Source: an uncultured Clostridia bacterium
Lineage (GTDB): Bacteria; Bacillota; Clostridia; TANB77; CAG-508
Direction of reading: 5' to 3'
Assembly: GCA_904387305.1 (NCBI GenBank)
Contig: CAJFLB010000020.1
Span: 1 to 32,221, forward strand
DNA length: 32,221 nt
Every line of letters starts with the position of its first letter. Position 1 is the stretch's first letter. A program made the translations under genes and the position numbers. Shown one piece after another: positions 16,488 to 25,774 of the stretch. The notes below the pieces were generated by a model that saw only the letters and a list, made by a program, of their open reading frames with translations, was not told where the DNA came from and made no database searches.

Positions 16488-16529
16488 AAAAATTCCTCCA
16501 TTCGCGCGTTTTACGCTTTCATTTTTTAT

Positions 16530-16575
16530 ATATAATAATGTTAATCTATATTTTTTGTGAATAACATTATTATAT
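16530..16575. repeat. palindrome in the tpiA leader
   Basis: Perfect 14-bp inverted repeat, ATATAATAATGTTA (16530-16543) and TAACATTATTATAT (16562-16575), with an 18-nt loop. It lies between the predicted transcription start and the tpiA ribosome binding site. Confidence 0.6.
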
Positions 16576-16593
16576 GTCACCACAGACAGTACC

Positions 16594-16632
16594 ATTGTAT
16601 AACAAAAGAGAATACTTTTCAAGTATTCTCTT
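16594..16632 (-). promoter_or_regulatory. tpiA promoter with palindromic operator
   Basis: TTGAAA (16622-16617), a 17-bp spacer, TACAAT (16599-16594). The -35 box sits in a perfect palindrome at 16606-16632: 12-bp arms AAGAGAATACTT and AAGTATTCTCTT around 3 nt. The same palindrome core occurs at gap (23622-23646). Confidence 0.7.
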
Positions 16633-16686
16633 AGTTTTTCCTTGTTTTTTCACATCAATTCTGTTATTTCTCTTGGCAAATATCGA

Positions 16687-16754
16687 TATCTTAACCTTGT
16701 TGTATACGGAAAAATCCATATAGGTTCAGATACCTTTCGATTTTTCCTATACCA
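16687..16754 (-). repeat. hairpin repeat family R, copy R2
   Basis: Inverse orientation relative to copies at 30518-30590 and 15671-15737. Read on the minus strand: TATAGGAAAAATC, TATCTGAACCT, GATTTTTCCGTATACAA, CAAGGTTAAGATA. The first and third blocks are inverted repeats of each other, as are the second and fourth. Confidence 0.65.
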
Positions 16755-17186
16755 TTAGAAAGTCGCGCTCAGACGCACAAAAAGCATATCGTCTGGCGTT
16801 GACGTGTATTGGTAAACTCCTCCCGTATTGTCTGGTGTAACAGTATATACATATCTTTCACTTGCCTGCGAAGAAGACCAATATCCCATCTGATCTAAGC
16901 TGTAGTCTGAATAATTATCGAATGTTATGTTTAGATTCCTACCAAATGCTGACCACTCACAAATTGATGGTACAAACCAGCCTTCTGCTACTTCTTCTTG
17001 TATAAGGCCCCATATATCCTCTTCGAAATAATTTTGTTCCCCATATTCACTAGCATTCCATTTCGCTATCATTGTCGCTGTATTTGTTTTTCCTGTTCCA
17101 AAATCTATCGATGTTGCTGTAGCATAATCATTCATTTGATCATCTGCTGCCATATACCAACCGAAGACTGTCGTGTCCATACTCAT
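16755..17186 (-). pseudogene. C-terminal DUF1566-like part of the frameshifted surface protein
   Basis: Open frame overlapping the 3' end of the gene at 17140-18777 in the +1 frame. Its useful sequence begins at FGWYMAADDQ. It contains EVAEGWFVPSICEWSAFGRN, MGYWSSSQAS and a C-terminal FVRLSATF, the layout of DUF1566/Lcl-type domains (W-x-hP-S...E, YWSSS, vR). Such domains lie at the C-terminus of secreted bacterial proteins. It has no ribosome binding site and no plausible start of its own, so it is read as the detached end of the upstream gene, separated by one extra base at about 17145-17185. Together they would make a protein of roughly 680-690 residues. Confidence 0.7.
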
Positions 17187-18777
17187 CCATAAAATTTTCC
17201 AATGTCATTACATAAAACCTGTCTTTTCCTCCACTTCCTTCTACTGCTGTGATCACATCTTTTGTACCAAATGGTCCTGTATAATTCGTTTCACTTATAT
17301 AATAATCTTTTAAGCCTGTTTCGGTCGCATAAGAATAGTAACCTGTATCCAAATAGCTTGGTGATGGTCGTCCCCATGTTCCACTTTTTCCTTTCGCTAA
17401 ATCTGCATAAATGATACCATCTACTGTGTCATCTCCATCTATATCTGCATAATAGCCTATATATTCTGTGTTTGTATCGATTAATTCTTTCTCTGCCTCT
17501 GGCAAGCTTGTTGAACCTGGTTTACTTAGTCCTACATCTATGGTTAATCCTCCTCCTAGTGATGCGTAATTGATACAATCTACATCTTGTCCTTCTAGCC
17601 ATACATACATTCTCATATGGATATATTTTCCTGGTTCAATAACAAAATCAGTTGTACCATCTGTCACACTTTTTAATTGTACTGGATTGTCTGCTACAAT
17701 ACCTGTATTCGGTGTTTTAACCGTATTTTGTTTTACTAATCCATTTGTGACTGCGGTTGTATCCCAATTATATATATCGCTTATAGATTTTCCAACAGAT
17801 GTTGCTGTTAATGCATATGTCGGTACTGGATCATCTGCATCAAATCTACTTGTTCCTGATGTTAAACTTGCTCTATCTGTTGATGATAATGTTAATTTGT
17901 TATTGTTTTGCACAATGTAATCAACATGTGCTGCATATCTTTCGATTGCAGGAGATGTTCCTACTTGTGCTCCACTTGCATTTGGTTCCCATATTGCCAC
18001 ATCTGTTATCACACGGTCATCACCAGTAGTCGCTGCTAATATGGTAGCTTGATTGGCTGTACTACTACCTACTACTGTATCATCAGCTAAGTTTGGATCT
18101 TCATCATATATGGCAAATGCGACTCTTAGGGTGTTTTGTAAACCGGTTGACTCTCTTGATGCTTCATTTAAATTAATGGATGAATTACTCTCCACTCTCA
18201 GTAAATCTCCTGTTCCACTTAAAATGGCTTCTTGTGAGGAAGAATTCTGTAAGAAGAAGTCAATTGCATAATATCCCGAATCTGCCTCAGCTGCCACTTT
18301 TTCAATTGTATGTAATTGATTTCCTGATTGTAGTTCTCCTCTATACATATTAAAATCATTTAATCCAATACCTTCTGTATTTTGTGCTGTTGTAGATACT
18401 GGTAATAATTCACTTGGTATGATATTTGTACGGGCTTCATAACTAGTGCCATCAGCAGCTTGTTTCCAAGGATTTTCTAATGATACTCTATCTGTACCTG
18501 TCCATCCATTTGTTTCATTTGTCTGTGCAAAATATGCTACTGCATTTGCTGTTAAATCAATTTCATTTGCCCAGTTTAACGCATCTAATGAAATTTGCAA
18601 CCCTTCTGCTACATTGACTTGTCCTTCTAATCCGCCTAATGTAACATTTCTTTGTGTAGAAAACCACGCATATGTTGTTGCAATTAATAAAATTGCTGTA
18701 AATGCTACTAATAAGATTAAAGCATTTAATCGTTTTCTTGCATCTCTTATTCTATCTTCTATGCTTATTTCTTTCAC
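17140..18777 (-). CDS. membrane-anchored surface protein, SipW/TasA-like N-terminus (frameshifted)
   Basis: 545 residues as read, from a GTG at 18777 with AAGGGGA upstream. A short basic cytoplasmic tail (1-17) precedes a hydrophobic helix (18-36) ending in TTYAWFST, the TYAWFS motif of SipW-dependent and other Firmicute surface proteins whose export signal ends this way. The rest is Thr/Ser/Asn/Asp-rich and beta-like. A later element (PGKYIHMRMYVWLEGQDVDC) is typical of these extracellular domains. The frame ends early: the last dozen residues (HDSLRLVYGSR) look non-native, and homology continues in the +1 frame into a DUF1566-like domain. Probable role: cell-surface or matrix protein. It lies between pgk and tpiA, unrelated to glycolysis. 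Confidence 0.7.
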   Translation of the reverse strand: MKEISIEDRIRDARKRLNALILLVAFTAILLIATTYAWFSTQRNVTLGGLEGQVNVAEGLQISLDALNWANEIDLTANAVAYFAQTNETNGWTGTDRVSLENPWKQAADGTSYEARTNIIPSELLPVSTTAQNTEGIGLNDFNMYRGELQSGNQLHTIEKVAAEADSGYYAIDFFLQNSSSQEAILSGTGDLLRVESNSSINLNEASRESTGLQNTLRVAFAIYDEDPNLADDTVVGSSTANQATILAATTGDDRVITDVAIWEPNASGAQVGTSPAIERYAAHVDYIVQNNNKLTLSSTDRASLTSGTSRFDADDPVPTYALTATSVGKSISDIYNWDTTAVTNGLVKQNTVKTPNTGIVADNPVQLKSVTDGTTDFVIEPGKYIHMRMYVWLEGQDVDCINYASLGGGLTIDVGLSKPGSTSLPEAEKELIDTNTEYIGYYADIDGDDTVDGIIYADLAKGKSGTWGRPSPSYLDTGYYSYATETGLKDYYISETNYTGPFGTKDVITAVEGSGGKDRFYVMTLENFMDEYGHDSLRLVYGSR

Positions 18778-18895
18778 TTCTTACTTTTCCCCTTTTTTCC
18801 CTTGTATACCATTATCTCACTTTCTCTTTTTGTTACTGAAATTCTATCATAATGTTTTCCTATTTTCAATATATTTTGTAAATTTTTGTCCTATT

Positions 18896-18944
18896 AGGGA
18901 CGTTTCTGTTTGGGACATTAAAAAATGTCCCATAGACAAACGAA
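18896..18944 (+). repeat. REP-like hairpin repeat, copy B
   Basis: AGGGACGTTT (18896-18905) leads into a hairpin with TGGGACAT (18911-18918) and ATGTCCCA (18925-18932). The outer arms CGTTTctGT and AGACAAACG also pair partly. Same plan as copies A (9602-9642) and C (29091-29162). Confidence 0.6.
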
Positions 18945-18965
18945 CTCTATGCGACATTTCTTTTT

Positions 18966-20150
18966 TTATTTATCCATTAAAGCTTCAATTCCTGGTAGTT
19001 TCTTTCCTTCTAAGAATTCTAGAGAAGCACCTCCACCTGTTGAAATATGTGTCATTTTATCTTCTAATCCAGCTTTCTTAACAGCTGCTGCTGAATCTCC
19101 ACCACCAATAATTGTTGTAGCATCGATTTCTGATAAAACTTTTGCAATCGCATTTGTTCCAATAGCAAATTGATCAAATTCGAATAATCCTAAAGGTCCG
19201 TTCCATACAACTGTTTTTGCTTTTCTTAATTCTTCTTCAAACATTTTTATCGTTTCTGGCCCTATATCAAATCCTTCCCAATCTGCTGGAATTTCTGTAT
19301 AACTTACAATTTTGCTTTCTGTATCTGCTTTAAATTCTTTACCTATTTTTGTATCTACTGGAAGCATTAACTTAACACCTTTTTGTTCTGCTTTTTCCAT
19401 AGCTTCTTTTGCTAAGTCTAATTTGTCCATTTCGCAAATTGAATTTCCTACTTCATATCCTTGTGCTTTAAAGAATGTATATGCCATTCCTCCACCAATC
19501 ATTAATGTATCTACTTTTTCTAATAAACTATCAATAACACCAATTTTATCAGAAACTTTTGCTCCACCTAAAATAGCAACAAATGGTCTTTCTGGATTGT
19601 TTACAGCATTTCCTAAAAATTGTAATTCCTTCTCAATTAAGAATCCTGATACTGCTGGTAAGTAACTAGCAATTCCTGTTGTTGAAGCATGTGCTCTATG
19701 AGCTGTTCCAAAAGCATCATTTACATACACTTCTGCCATTGAAGCTAATTTTTTACAAAATTCTGGGTCATTGTCTGTTTCTTCTTTATGAAATCTTACA
19801 TTTTCAAGTAATAAGATTTCTCCTTCTTTTAAATTAGCTGCTTTTGTCATAGCATCTTCACCTATAACATCTTTTGCCATAATCACTTCTTGTCCTAATA
19901 ATTTTGATAATTCTTTAGCAACTGGTGCCAATGAAAATTCAGGTTTAAATTCTCCTTTTGGTCTTCCTAAATGTGATGCTAATATAATTTTACAATTTTG
20001 TTCTAATAAATATTTGATTGTTGGTAACGCTCCCACAATTCTTGCATTATCTGTTATATTTTGATTTTCGTCCATTGGTACATTAAAGTCACATCTAACA
20101 AATACTTTTTTTCCTTTCAAATCAATATCTTTTACAGTTTTTTTATTCAT
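18966..20150 (-). CDS. pgk: phosphoglycerate kinase
   Basis: 394 residues, the normal length. It makes ATP from 1,3-bisphosphoglycerate in glycolysis. N-terminal substrate-binding residues lie in [15 protein letters not shown] and [10 protein letters not shown]; basic patches in RFHKEE and [10 protein letters not shown]. The nucleotide domain has [20 protein letters not shown] and the C-terminal [16 protein letters not shown]. It has its own promoter at 20212-20240, which resembles those of gap and tpiA. It is separated from gap by two unrelated genes, unlike the usual gap-pgk operon. Confidence 0.97.
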   Translation of the reverse strand: MNKKTVKDIDLKGKKVFVRCDFNVPMDENQNITDNARIVGALPTIKYLLEQNCKIILASHLGRPKGEFKPEFSLAPVAKELSKLLGQEVIMAKDVIGEDAMTKAANLKEGEILLLENVRFHKEETDNDPEFCKKLASMAEVYVNDAFGTAHRAHASTTGIASYLPAVSGFLIEKELQFLGNAVNNPERPFVAILGGAKVSDKIGVIDSLLEKVDTLMIGGGMAYTFFKAQGYEVGNSICEMDKLDLAKEAMEKAEQKGVKLMLPVDTKIGKEFKADTESKIVSYTEIPADWEGFDIGPETIKMFEEELRKAKTVVWNGPLGLFEFDQFAIGTNAIAKVLSEIDATTIIGGGDSAAAVKKAGLEDKMTHISTGGGASLEFLEGKKLPGIEALMDK

Positions 20151-20211
20151 AATGAATCCTCCCTTTCTTTACTGCAATCAATCATATGCAGTTCTCTTTC
20201 TCAACAGTTCT

Positions 20212-20240
20212 ATTGTATAGCATTTTTTTCCAGTTTTCAA
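20212..20240 (-). promoter_or_regulatory. pgk promoter
   Basis: TTGAAA (20240-20235), a 17-bp spacer, TACAAT (20217-20212). The context ACTTGAAAACT resembles the core ACTTGAAAAGT of the gap and tpiA palindromes, but the long arms are missing. Confidence 0.65.
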
Positions 20241-20255
20241 GTGGTTATTTTAAGA

Positions 20256-20571
20256 TTATTTTAAGAAAAATTTTTTTATTTTATTCACAATTTTTACAAA
20301 AATATTTTCTTTTACTTCTATCAGAGCATTATTCTCTTGTGGTATATTTTCCTTATAATCAGTATGTGAGATATTACTTTTATGAAAAATATTATCTGGG
20401 TTATATTTTTTCTTTTTTTCTTCTTCTTCTTTTATCATATCCCATTTTTCTTTTTTCGAAATTTTTTCTCTTTGTTGCTCTGTTGCCCAATAATCTCTAA
20501 ATAAAATGGCAATAATATATTTCGTCCTTAAGGATACATTTTGTTTCTCTTCTATATACTTCAATTTTCAT
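20256..20571 (-). pseudogene. small unknown protein with probable frameshift at codon 3
   Basis: The frame 20256-20564 encodes about 102 residues (KYIEEKQNVSLRTKYIIAIL, FRDYWATEQQ, and a C-terminal amphipathic helix IVNKIKKFFLK). Its only start in frame is a TTG, 12 nt from the ribosome binding site. A much better start, ATG at 20571 with AGGAGG 5 nt upstream, lies one frame away: deleting one A from the ATGAAAATTG run joins it in frame. So there is probably one extra base in an A4 run (sequencing error or mutation). If the TTG is used, the gene is intact. No domain recognised. It probably shares a transcript with the 594-residue gene upstream. Confidence 0.5.
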
Positions 20572-20662
20572 TTGTTCCTCCTGGGCTTTATCTCTTATTT
20601 ATAACTTACTATAATAAGCTAAAAAAGAAAAAATAGTATTTAACATATACTTTCTTATTTTT

Positions 20663-22447
20663 TTACAACTGTTCTTCTTCTTTTTCCTCTTGTTTACCAA
20701 TTTTATCTTGACTTTGTTCCTCTCTTTTATCTAATAACGCATTGACCTTTTTGTCAAATTCTTCTTTTGTCGTTCCATAATTTTGCAAATCCCATTCAAG
20801 CTTATTCTGTCTTCTTGGTGTCGCTTCTCTTATTATTGTTGCTTCAGGTAATCTCTTTATTTCATCTCTTCTCATTATCTTTCTAAATATCTTACTATTT
20901 TGTATTTTTTCCTTTAATCTATTCCATATTCCTTTTTTCTGTTGTATTTCTAAATTGTTATTATGATTAGCAAATTCTTCTCTTTCTAGTTGAGCATTTG
21001 GCTTTTCTTCATTTACTTCTTCTGATAATGTTTCTCCATATTCCATTGTGTCTACTTCATTTTGCACTTCTTTCTTTTTCTTTTGTTCTTGTATTTGTTG
21101 TAAAACTGCTAAATATTCTTCTTTTCTATTTGTTTTGCTCATATTGGTCGTTAAATTGTGTATAACTTCATTATATTGGTCTATATTTTCAGTTTGTAAA
21201 CTTCTCAATCTTTCTTGTACATATTGCTCTACTTCCTCTATGCCAATTAATTCTATGTCTTCGCCTTCTATTCGATATCCAATTTTTTGACCATCTTTTA
21301 CCAGTTCATGTAAATCCATTTGTTTTTTGGTTACTTCTTGTAATTCTAATAAAACATTCATGTTTACTAATTCTTTTATGTTTTCTGGAACTTCTCTAAC
21401 ACTTTCTATATCATATGTATATTTTTCTTCAACTTCTTTCAGTTTTTCAGGATCTCTTTTTGCTTCTTCTCGTTCAGATAAATATTTTAATTTTAGAAAT
21501 GTCATTCTATGATTTCCATTTCCTCGAACATATAGTTGAGAACCTTTTCCTACTAGTTTTATTGCCTCTTCTTTATTTAATCGTTCCATTTCTTCTTTTC
21601 CAAATTGATATTCTCCAGATAAAGCTTTTTCCATATATGTATCTGACCTTTTAAGTGTTTCCCATAAAGTCTTCCAACTGCATTCTCCTAAATCCGCATT
21701 TGTCCCTTCTTTTTCATTCATAGATAAAGTTCCCTTTACATTTCCCATTGAAATCCTTCTTGGGTGGTCATAATCAGCTCTTACATTATTTAAATATTGT
21801 TTTTCCATTTCATCAAAAATACCATCTCCAAATTCTGCATGAGCCTGTTCTCTTTCAATTACTTGTTCATTAATACCAATTTTTTCATAGTCAGAACGTT
21901 CTTTACTTAAATCGATTCCTAATTCTTCTGTTGCTATTTTCATTATTGGTTCTGGTATATTTCCTCTATGTTCTTTATTGGCTTCTGAAACTATAATTTT
22001 ATCAATTACTTTTCTTTTTAATCCTGTTTGCTCCAAAAAATGTTTTTGACTTTCAAATCTTTCATCTAAAAGTTGCCCTACTTCTGTCCTTATTTTATCA
22101 TTTTCCACTGTATGAATTATCTGATTGGCAGTTACTGTATTTTTTAAATCTATCGCTAAAGTTTTTACAAGTAATTCATCAGATATATTGCTTTCTTGAA
22201 TTGCTTGTTTCATATGATTCTTATCTGAAATTGTTTGTATGATTGCTACTTTTAGCATGACATTATTCATATTTTTTATTAATTCTATTTTTTCTTCATC
22301 TGACATATGAATTTGAGCTAATCTTTTTTCAAGTAATGCTTTGCTACAAGTTTCACTTTGTACTTCGGTTATACGAATTCCATTTTTTCTTAATGTTCTA
22401 CCATTTAATCGAACAAATCGATATATTTCATCTTCAGTTAAATTCAT
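20663..22447 (-). CDS. large unknown protein with a ParB/Srx-like GNGNHR motif
   Basis: 594 residues, soluble and highly charged. Residues about 30-200 look like helical repeats. The centre (about 225-330) has a motif GSQLYVRGNGNHRMTFLKLK, with GNGNHR at 309-314. This resembles the (D/N)G-x-HR motif of ParB/sulfiredoxin-fold nucleases and NTPases, which bind or cleave nucleotides; that is a motif-level guess only. Residues 400-500 are coiled-coil-like. The C-terminus includes a basic helix segment IWNRLKEKIQNSKIF and ends in Glu-rich sequence. An AGAGGA ribosome binding site fits the ATG. A promoter lies at 22480-22508. No secretion or membrane signals. It sits between gap and pgk; function unknown. 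Confidence 0.6.
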   Translation of the reverse strand: MNLTEDEIYRFVRLNGRTLRKNGIRITEVQSETCSKALLEKRLAQIHMSDEEKIELIKNMNNVMLKVAIIQTISDKNHMKQAIQESNISDELLVKTLAIDLKNTVTANQIIHTVENDKIRTEVGQLLDERFESQKHFLEQTGLKRKVIDKIIVSEANKEHRGNIPEPIMKIATEELGIDLSKERSDYEKIGINEQVIEREQAHAEFGDGIFDEMEKQYLNNVRADYDHPRRISMGNVKGTLSMNEKEGTNADLGECSWKTLWETLKRSDTYMEKALSGEYQFGKEEMERLNKEEAIKLVGKGSQLYVRGNGNHRMTFLKLKYLSEREEAKRDPEKLKEVEEKYTYDIESVREVPENIKELVNMNVLLELQEVTKKQMDLHELVKDGQKIGYRIEGEDIELIGIEEVEQYVQERLRSLQTENIDQYNEVIHNLTTNMSKTNRKEEYLAVLQQIQEQKKKKEVQNEVDTMEYGETLSEEVNEEKPNAQLEREEFANHNNNLEIQQKKGIWNRLKEKIQNSKIFRKIMRRDEIKRLPEATIIREATPRRQNKLEWDLQNYGTTKEEFDKKVNALLDKREEQSQDKIGKQEEKEEEQL

Positions 22448-22479
22448 AACATTCCTCTTCTTTATTTGATTATAAAATT

Positions 22480-22508
22480 ATTATAATGTATAAAAAAAAA
22501 GAAAGCAA
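22480..22508 (-). promoter_or_regulatory. promoter of the 594-residue protein gene
   Basis: TTGCTT (22508-22503), a 17-bp spacer and TATAAT (22485-22480) on the minus strand. The -35 box and part of the spacer overlap the gap terminator. Confidence 0.5.
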
Positions 22509-22527
22509 TAAAAATTACTTTCTTTTT
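22496..22527 (-). terminator. gap terminator
   Basis: Arms AAAAAGAAAG and CTTTCTTTTT (22496-22505 and 22518-22527), followed on the minus strand by a further run of T. It starts 12 bp after the gap stop codon. Confidence 0.75.
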
Positions 22528-22538
22528 ATATATTTCTA

Positions 22539-23579
<1,041 letters not shown>

Positions 23580-23608
23580 TTATTTTTTAGTCTCTCTCGA
23601 CCTTTCTT

Positions 23609-23646
23609 ATTCTATACCAAAAAAGAATACTTTTCAAGTATTCTTT
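23609..23646 (-). promoter_or_regulatory. gap promoter with palindromic operator
   Basis: TTGAAA (23637-23632), a 17-bp spacer, TAGAAT (23614-23609). The -35 box is at the centre of a perfect palindrome at 23622-23646: 11-bp arms AAAGAATACTT and AAGTATTCTTT around 3 nt. Followed by a T run on the minus strand, it might also act as a weak terminator for the upstream operon. Confidence 0.7.
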
Positions 23647-23689
23647 CCTATTTTACTATAAAATTTTAGTTTTATATTATCATTTTTTA

Positions 23690-24238
23690 CTAATTTTCTA
23701 CCATATCTAAAAATGCTTCTTTAAAACTGTCACCATATACCTGTATTTCTCCATAATTCATATTTTCAACTGTATAATAAGCAGAAGAAATAGTAAAAGT
23801 TCCTGAATTTAATCCTTGCTCATTACTTTTTTTTGTACTTTGTTCCTCTTCCTCTTTCATATATTCTTCATTATATTCTTCTAAAGAAGTATTACTTAAT
23901 AATACTTCTAATTTGTTTGCATCATTTTCTGTTAAATTTTTATTAAATTCAATTGTTCTACTATTTATATGAAATATATGACTCATATTAGCATCTATAT
24001 ATTCCGAATATTTGATAACTTGTCTGTTTTCTAAATCAATACCATAATATATATTTTCATGTGAACCACCATCATCTCTCATTGTTAAGAATCTTGTATC
24101 TGTTGTAACTTTATATTTATTCGTATTGTCCAATCGAAATTCAATACAATATTCATAAATTTTATATCCCATGGCTACTATTAATATGATACATATAATT
24201 GAAAAAATTGCAATGATAATTTTTTTTGATTTTTTCAT
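23690..24238 (-). CDS. unknown single-span membrane protein
   Basis: 182 residues from the ATG at 24238, chosen because AAAGGGGA lies just upstream; an ATG six codons earlier has no ribosome binding site. A basic start (MKKSKK) and a hydrophobic helix at about 7-25 (IIIAIFSIICIILIVAMGY) anchor or secrete it. The outer domain is about 155 residues, mixed and beta-like, with an acidic stretch (EYMKEEEEQS). No lipobox or known domain is seen. It is the last gene of the pyr cluster, 28 bp after pyrD. No link to pyrimidine synthesis is apparent. Confidence 0.65.
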   Translation of the reverse strand: MKKSKKIIIAIFSIICIILIVAMGYKIYEYCIEFRLDNTNKYKVTTDTRFLTMRDDGGSHENIYYGIDLENRQVIKYSEYIDANMSHIFHINSRTIEFNKNLTENDANKLEVLLSNTSLEEYNEEYMKEEEEQSTKKSNEQGLNSGTFTISSAYYTVENMNYGEIQVYGDSFKEAFLDMVEN

Positions 24239-24266
24239 ATAATCCCCTTTTTTCATATATATTTTT

Positions 24267-25175
24267 CTAATTCATTTCCACTTTTCCAATAATATCATTA
24301 ATATCTTCTATATTGCATTTTCTCATATATTCTTCAATTCCTTCAACCGTTTTCACGCTTGTATATGGATCTATAAAGTTACCTGCGCCTATTGAAACGG
24401 TTGTTGCACCTGCCAACATAAATTCAATAGCATCTTCTCCAGATACAATTCCACCTAATCCCATGATAGGAATATTAACTGCTTGTGCAACTTGATATAC
24501 CATTCTGACAGCTACTGGTCTGATGGCTGGTCCTGATAATCCTCCTGTATTATTAGCAAGAACTGGTTTCCTTTTATAAATATCAATTTTCATTGCTAAT
24601 AATGTATTGATTAGAGAAACTGCATCTGCTCCACCATCTTCTACACCTTTTGCTATTCCAGCAATGTCTGTTACATTTGGTGTTAATTTTACAATTAATG
24701 GTTTGTCTAATACTTTTCTTACTTCACTTGTCACTTTTTTAACCCCTTCATAGGTGTTTCCAAATGCCATACAACCTTCTTTAACATTTGGACAAGATAA
24801 GTTTAATTCTACACCATCAATATCTAAATTATTTAATATCTTACATAATTCTACATATTCATCAATTGAACTTCCACATGCATTAACAATGATTTTTGTA
24901 TCAAACTTTCTTAAAAATGGTAAATCGTTATTAGCAAAATATTCTACTCCTGGATTTTGAAGTCCTATACTATTTAGCATTCCACTTGGTGTTTCACATA
25001 CTCTTGATGGTTTATTTCCACTTTTTGGTCTTAAAGAAGTTCCTTTTGTAATAATCGCTCCTAATTTTCCTAAATCGAAAAAATCTGCATATTCTCTTCC
25101 ATAACCAAATGTACCAGATGCAACCGTTACTGGATTTTTCATTTCAATTCCTGCAAAATTTACTTTCGTATTCAT
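24267..25175 (-). CDS. pyrD: dihydroorotate dehydrogenase, class 1B catalytic subunit
   Basis: 302 residues from the ATG at 25175. AAAGGA is 9 nt upstream of this ATG but directly abuts the ATG three codons earlier, so the inner start is preferred. The FMN-binding barrel has VASGTFGYGREY, KGTSLRP and NSIGLQNPG. The active-site base is C128 in ELNLSCPNVKEG, as in class 1A and 1B enzymes. K163 lies in IVKLTPNVTDI, and the phosphate site includes GLGGIVSGEDA and VSIGAGNF. PyrK, encoded nearby, makes it the NAD-linked 1B type, oxidising dihydroorotate to orotate. Confidence 0.95.
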   Translation of the reverse strand: MNTKVNFAGIEMKNPVTVASGTFGYGREYADFFDLGKLGAIITKGTSLRPKSGNKPSRVCETPSGMLNSIGLQNPGVEYFANNDLPFLRKFDTKIIVNACGSSIDEYVELCKILNNLDIDGVELNLSCPNVKEGCMAFGNTYEGVKKVTSEVRKVLDKPLIVKLTPNVTDIAGIAKGVEDGGADAVSLINTLLAMKIDIYKRKPVLANNTGGLSGPAIRPVAVRMVYQVAQAVNIPIMGLGGIVSGEDAIEFMLAGATTVSIGAGNFIDPYTSVKTVEGIEEYMRKCNIEDINDIIGKVEMN

Positions 25176-25226
25176 ACTTTTCATTCCTTTCTTACTTATT
25201 TGGAAAAGACTCCCTTCCATTCCTTT

Positions 25227-25760
25227 TTATTTTATTATTTCTACTTGTCGTTCTAAATTTATATTGGATATTTCCTCAATAAATTGTATAATTTTTTCTA
25301 GTTGCAAATATTTAGGTTTATCTTCTATTTTCTTCATATATTTTTTTATTTTTTCCATAGGTTCTACATGATATCTTTTTATGATTTCAGCATTTAAACA
25401 ATCATAATCATTATGAAATGTATCTTGATTTTCTTTTGCTTGTTTTGCTTCTTGTCTAAAATAGATTCTATCAAAATAATCATCTGCTAATAAATGGATA
25501 AAATATCCTTTCCAATAATCTCTGCTTAAATCTACTTTTTCATCTTTCAAAAATGCCTCTAAATGAATTTCTTGATTGTCTTTTGACCAATCTCCCCAAA
25601 TTCCATAATGTGTTTCACTCTTACTAATGTTTTTGTTTTCTATTGGAATATAGTCTGGAGCAATTGTCCCTTCTATAAATTCATCTATGTTTTTTATTTC
25701 TTTTTCATGTTTTTTGGCATATTCTTTTGCTATGGCAATATGTATGGTAAATCCTGGCAT
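25227..25760 (-). CDS. probable zinc-dependent phospholipase C-like hydrolase
   Basis: 177 residues from the ATG at 25760 (AGGA 6 nt upstream; another ATG two codons earlier abuts it). No signal peptide. It begins MPGFTIHIAIAKEYA. Candidate metal ligands are in FTIH, IAPDYI, ETHYG, GYFIHLLADDYFDR and FHNDYD, a spread of His and Asp in helices that recalls the zinc-dependent phospholipase C/S1-P1 fold. The match is loose; it may be another helical metal-dependent hydrolase. It is embedded in the pyr cluster, 15 bp after pyrK and 51 bp before pyrD, so it is co-transcribed. No role in pyrimidine synthesis is known to me. Confidence 0.5.
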   Translation of the reverse strand: MPGFTIHIAIAKEYAKKHEKEIKNIDEFIEGTIAPDYIPIENKNISKSETHYGIWGDWSKDNQEIHLEAFLKDEKVDLSRDYWKGYFIHLLADDYFDRIYFRQEAKQAKENQDTFHNDYDCLNAEIIKRYHVEPMEKIKKYMKKIEDKPKYLQLEKIIQFIEEISNINLERQVEIIK

Positions 25761-25774
25761 TTTCATTCCTCTCT

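Noticed and set aside
16488-16622. 45-codon N-terminal extension of tpiA
   Set aside because: No homology to the family, it crosses the promoter -10 box and leader palindrome, and GGAGG is correctly placed for the ATG at 16487.
16606-16632. The tpiA palindrome as an ordinary intrinsic terminator
   Set aside because: On the plus strand no gene precedes it. On the minus strand only TTTTG follows, the stem is AT-rich with a 3-nt loop, and the same palindrome is centred on a -35 box at two genes. Not excluded for gap, where a longer T-run follows.
25176-25220. N-terminal extension of pyrD
   Set aside because: The ribosome binding site lies inside it; the family start fits the ATG at 25175.
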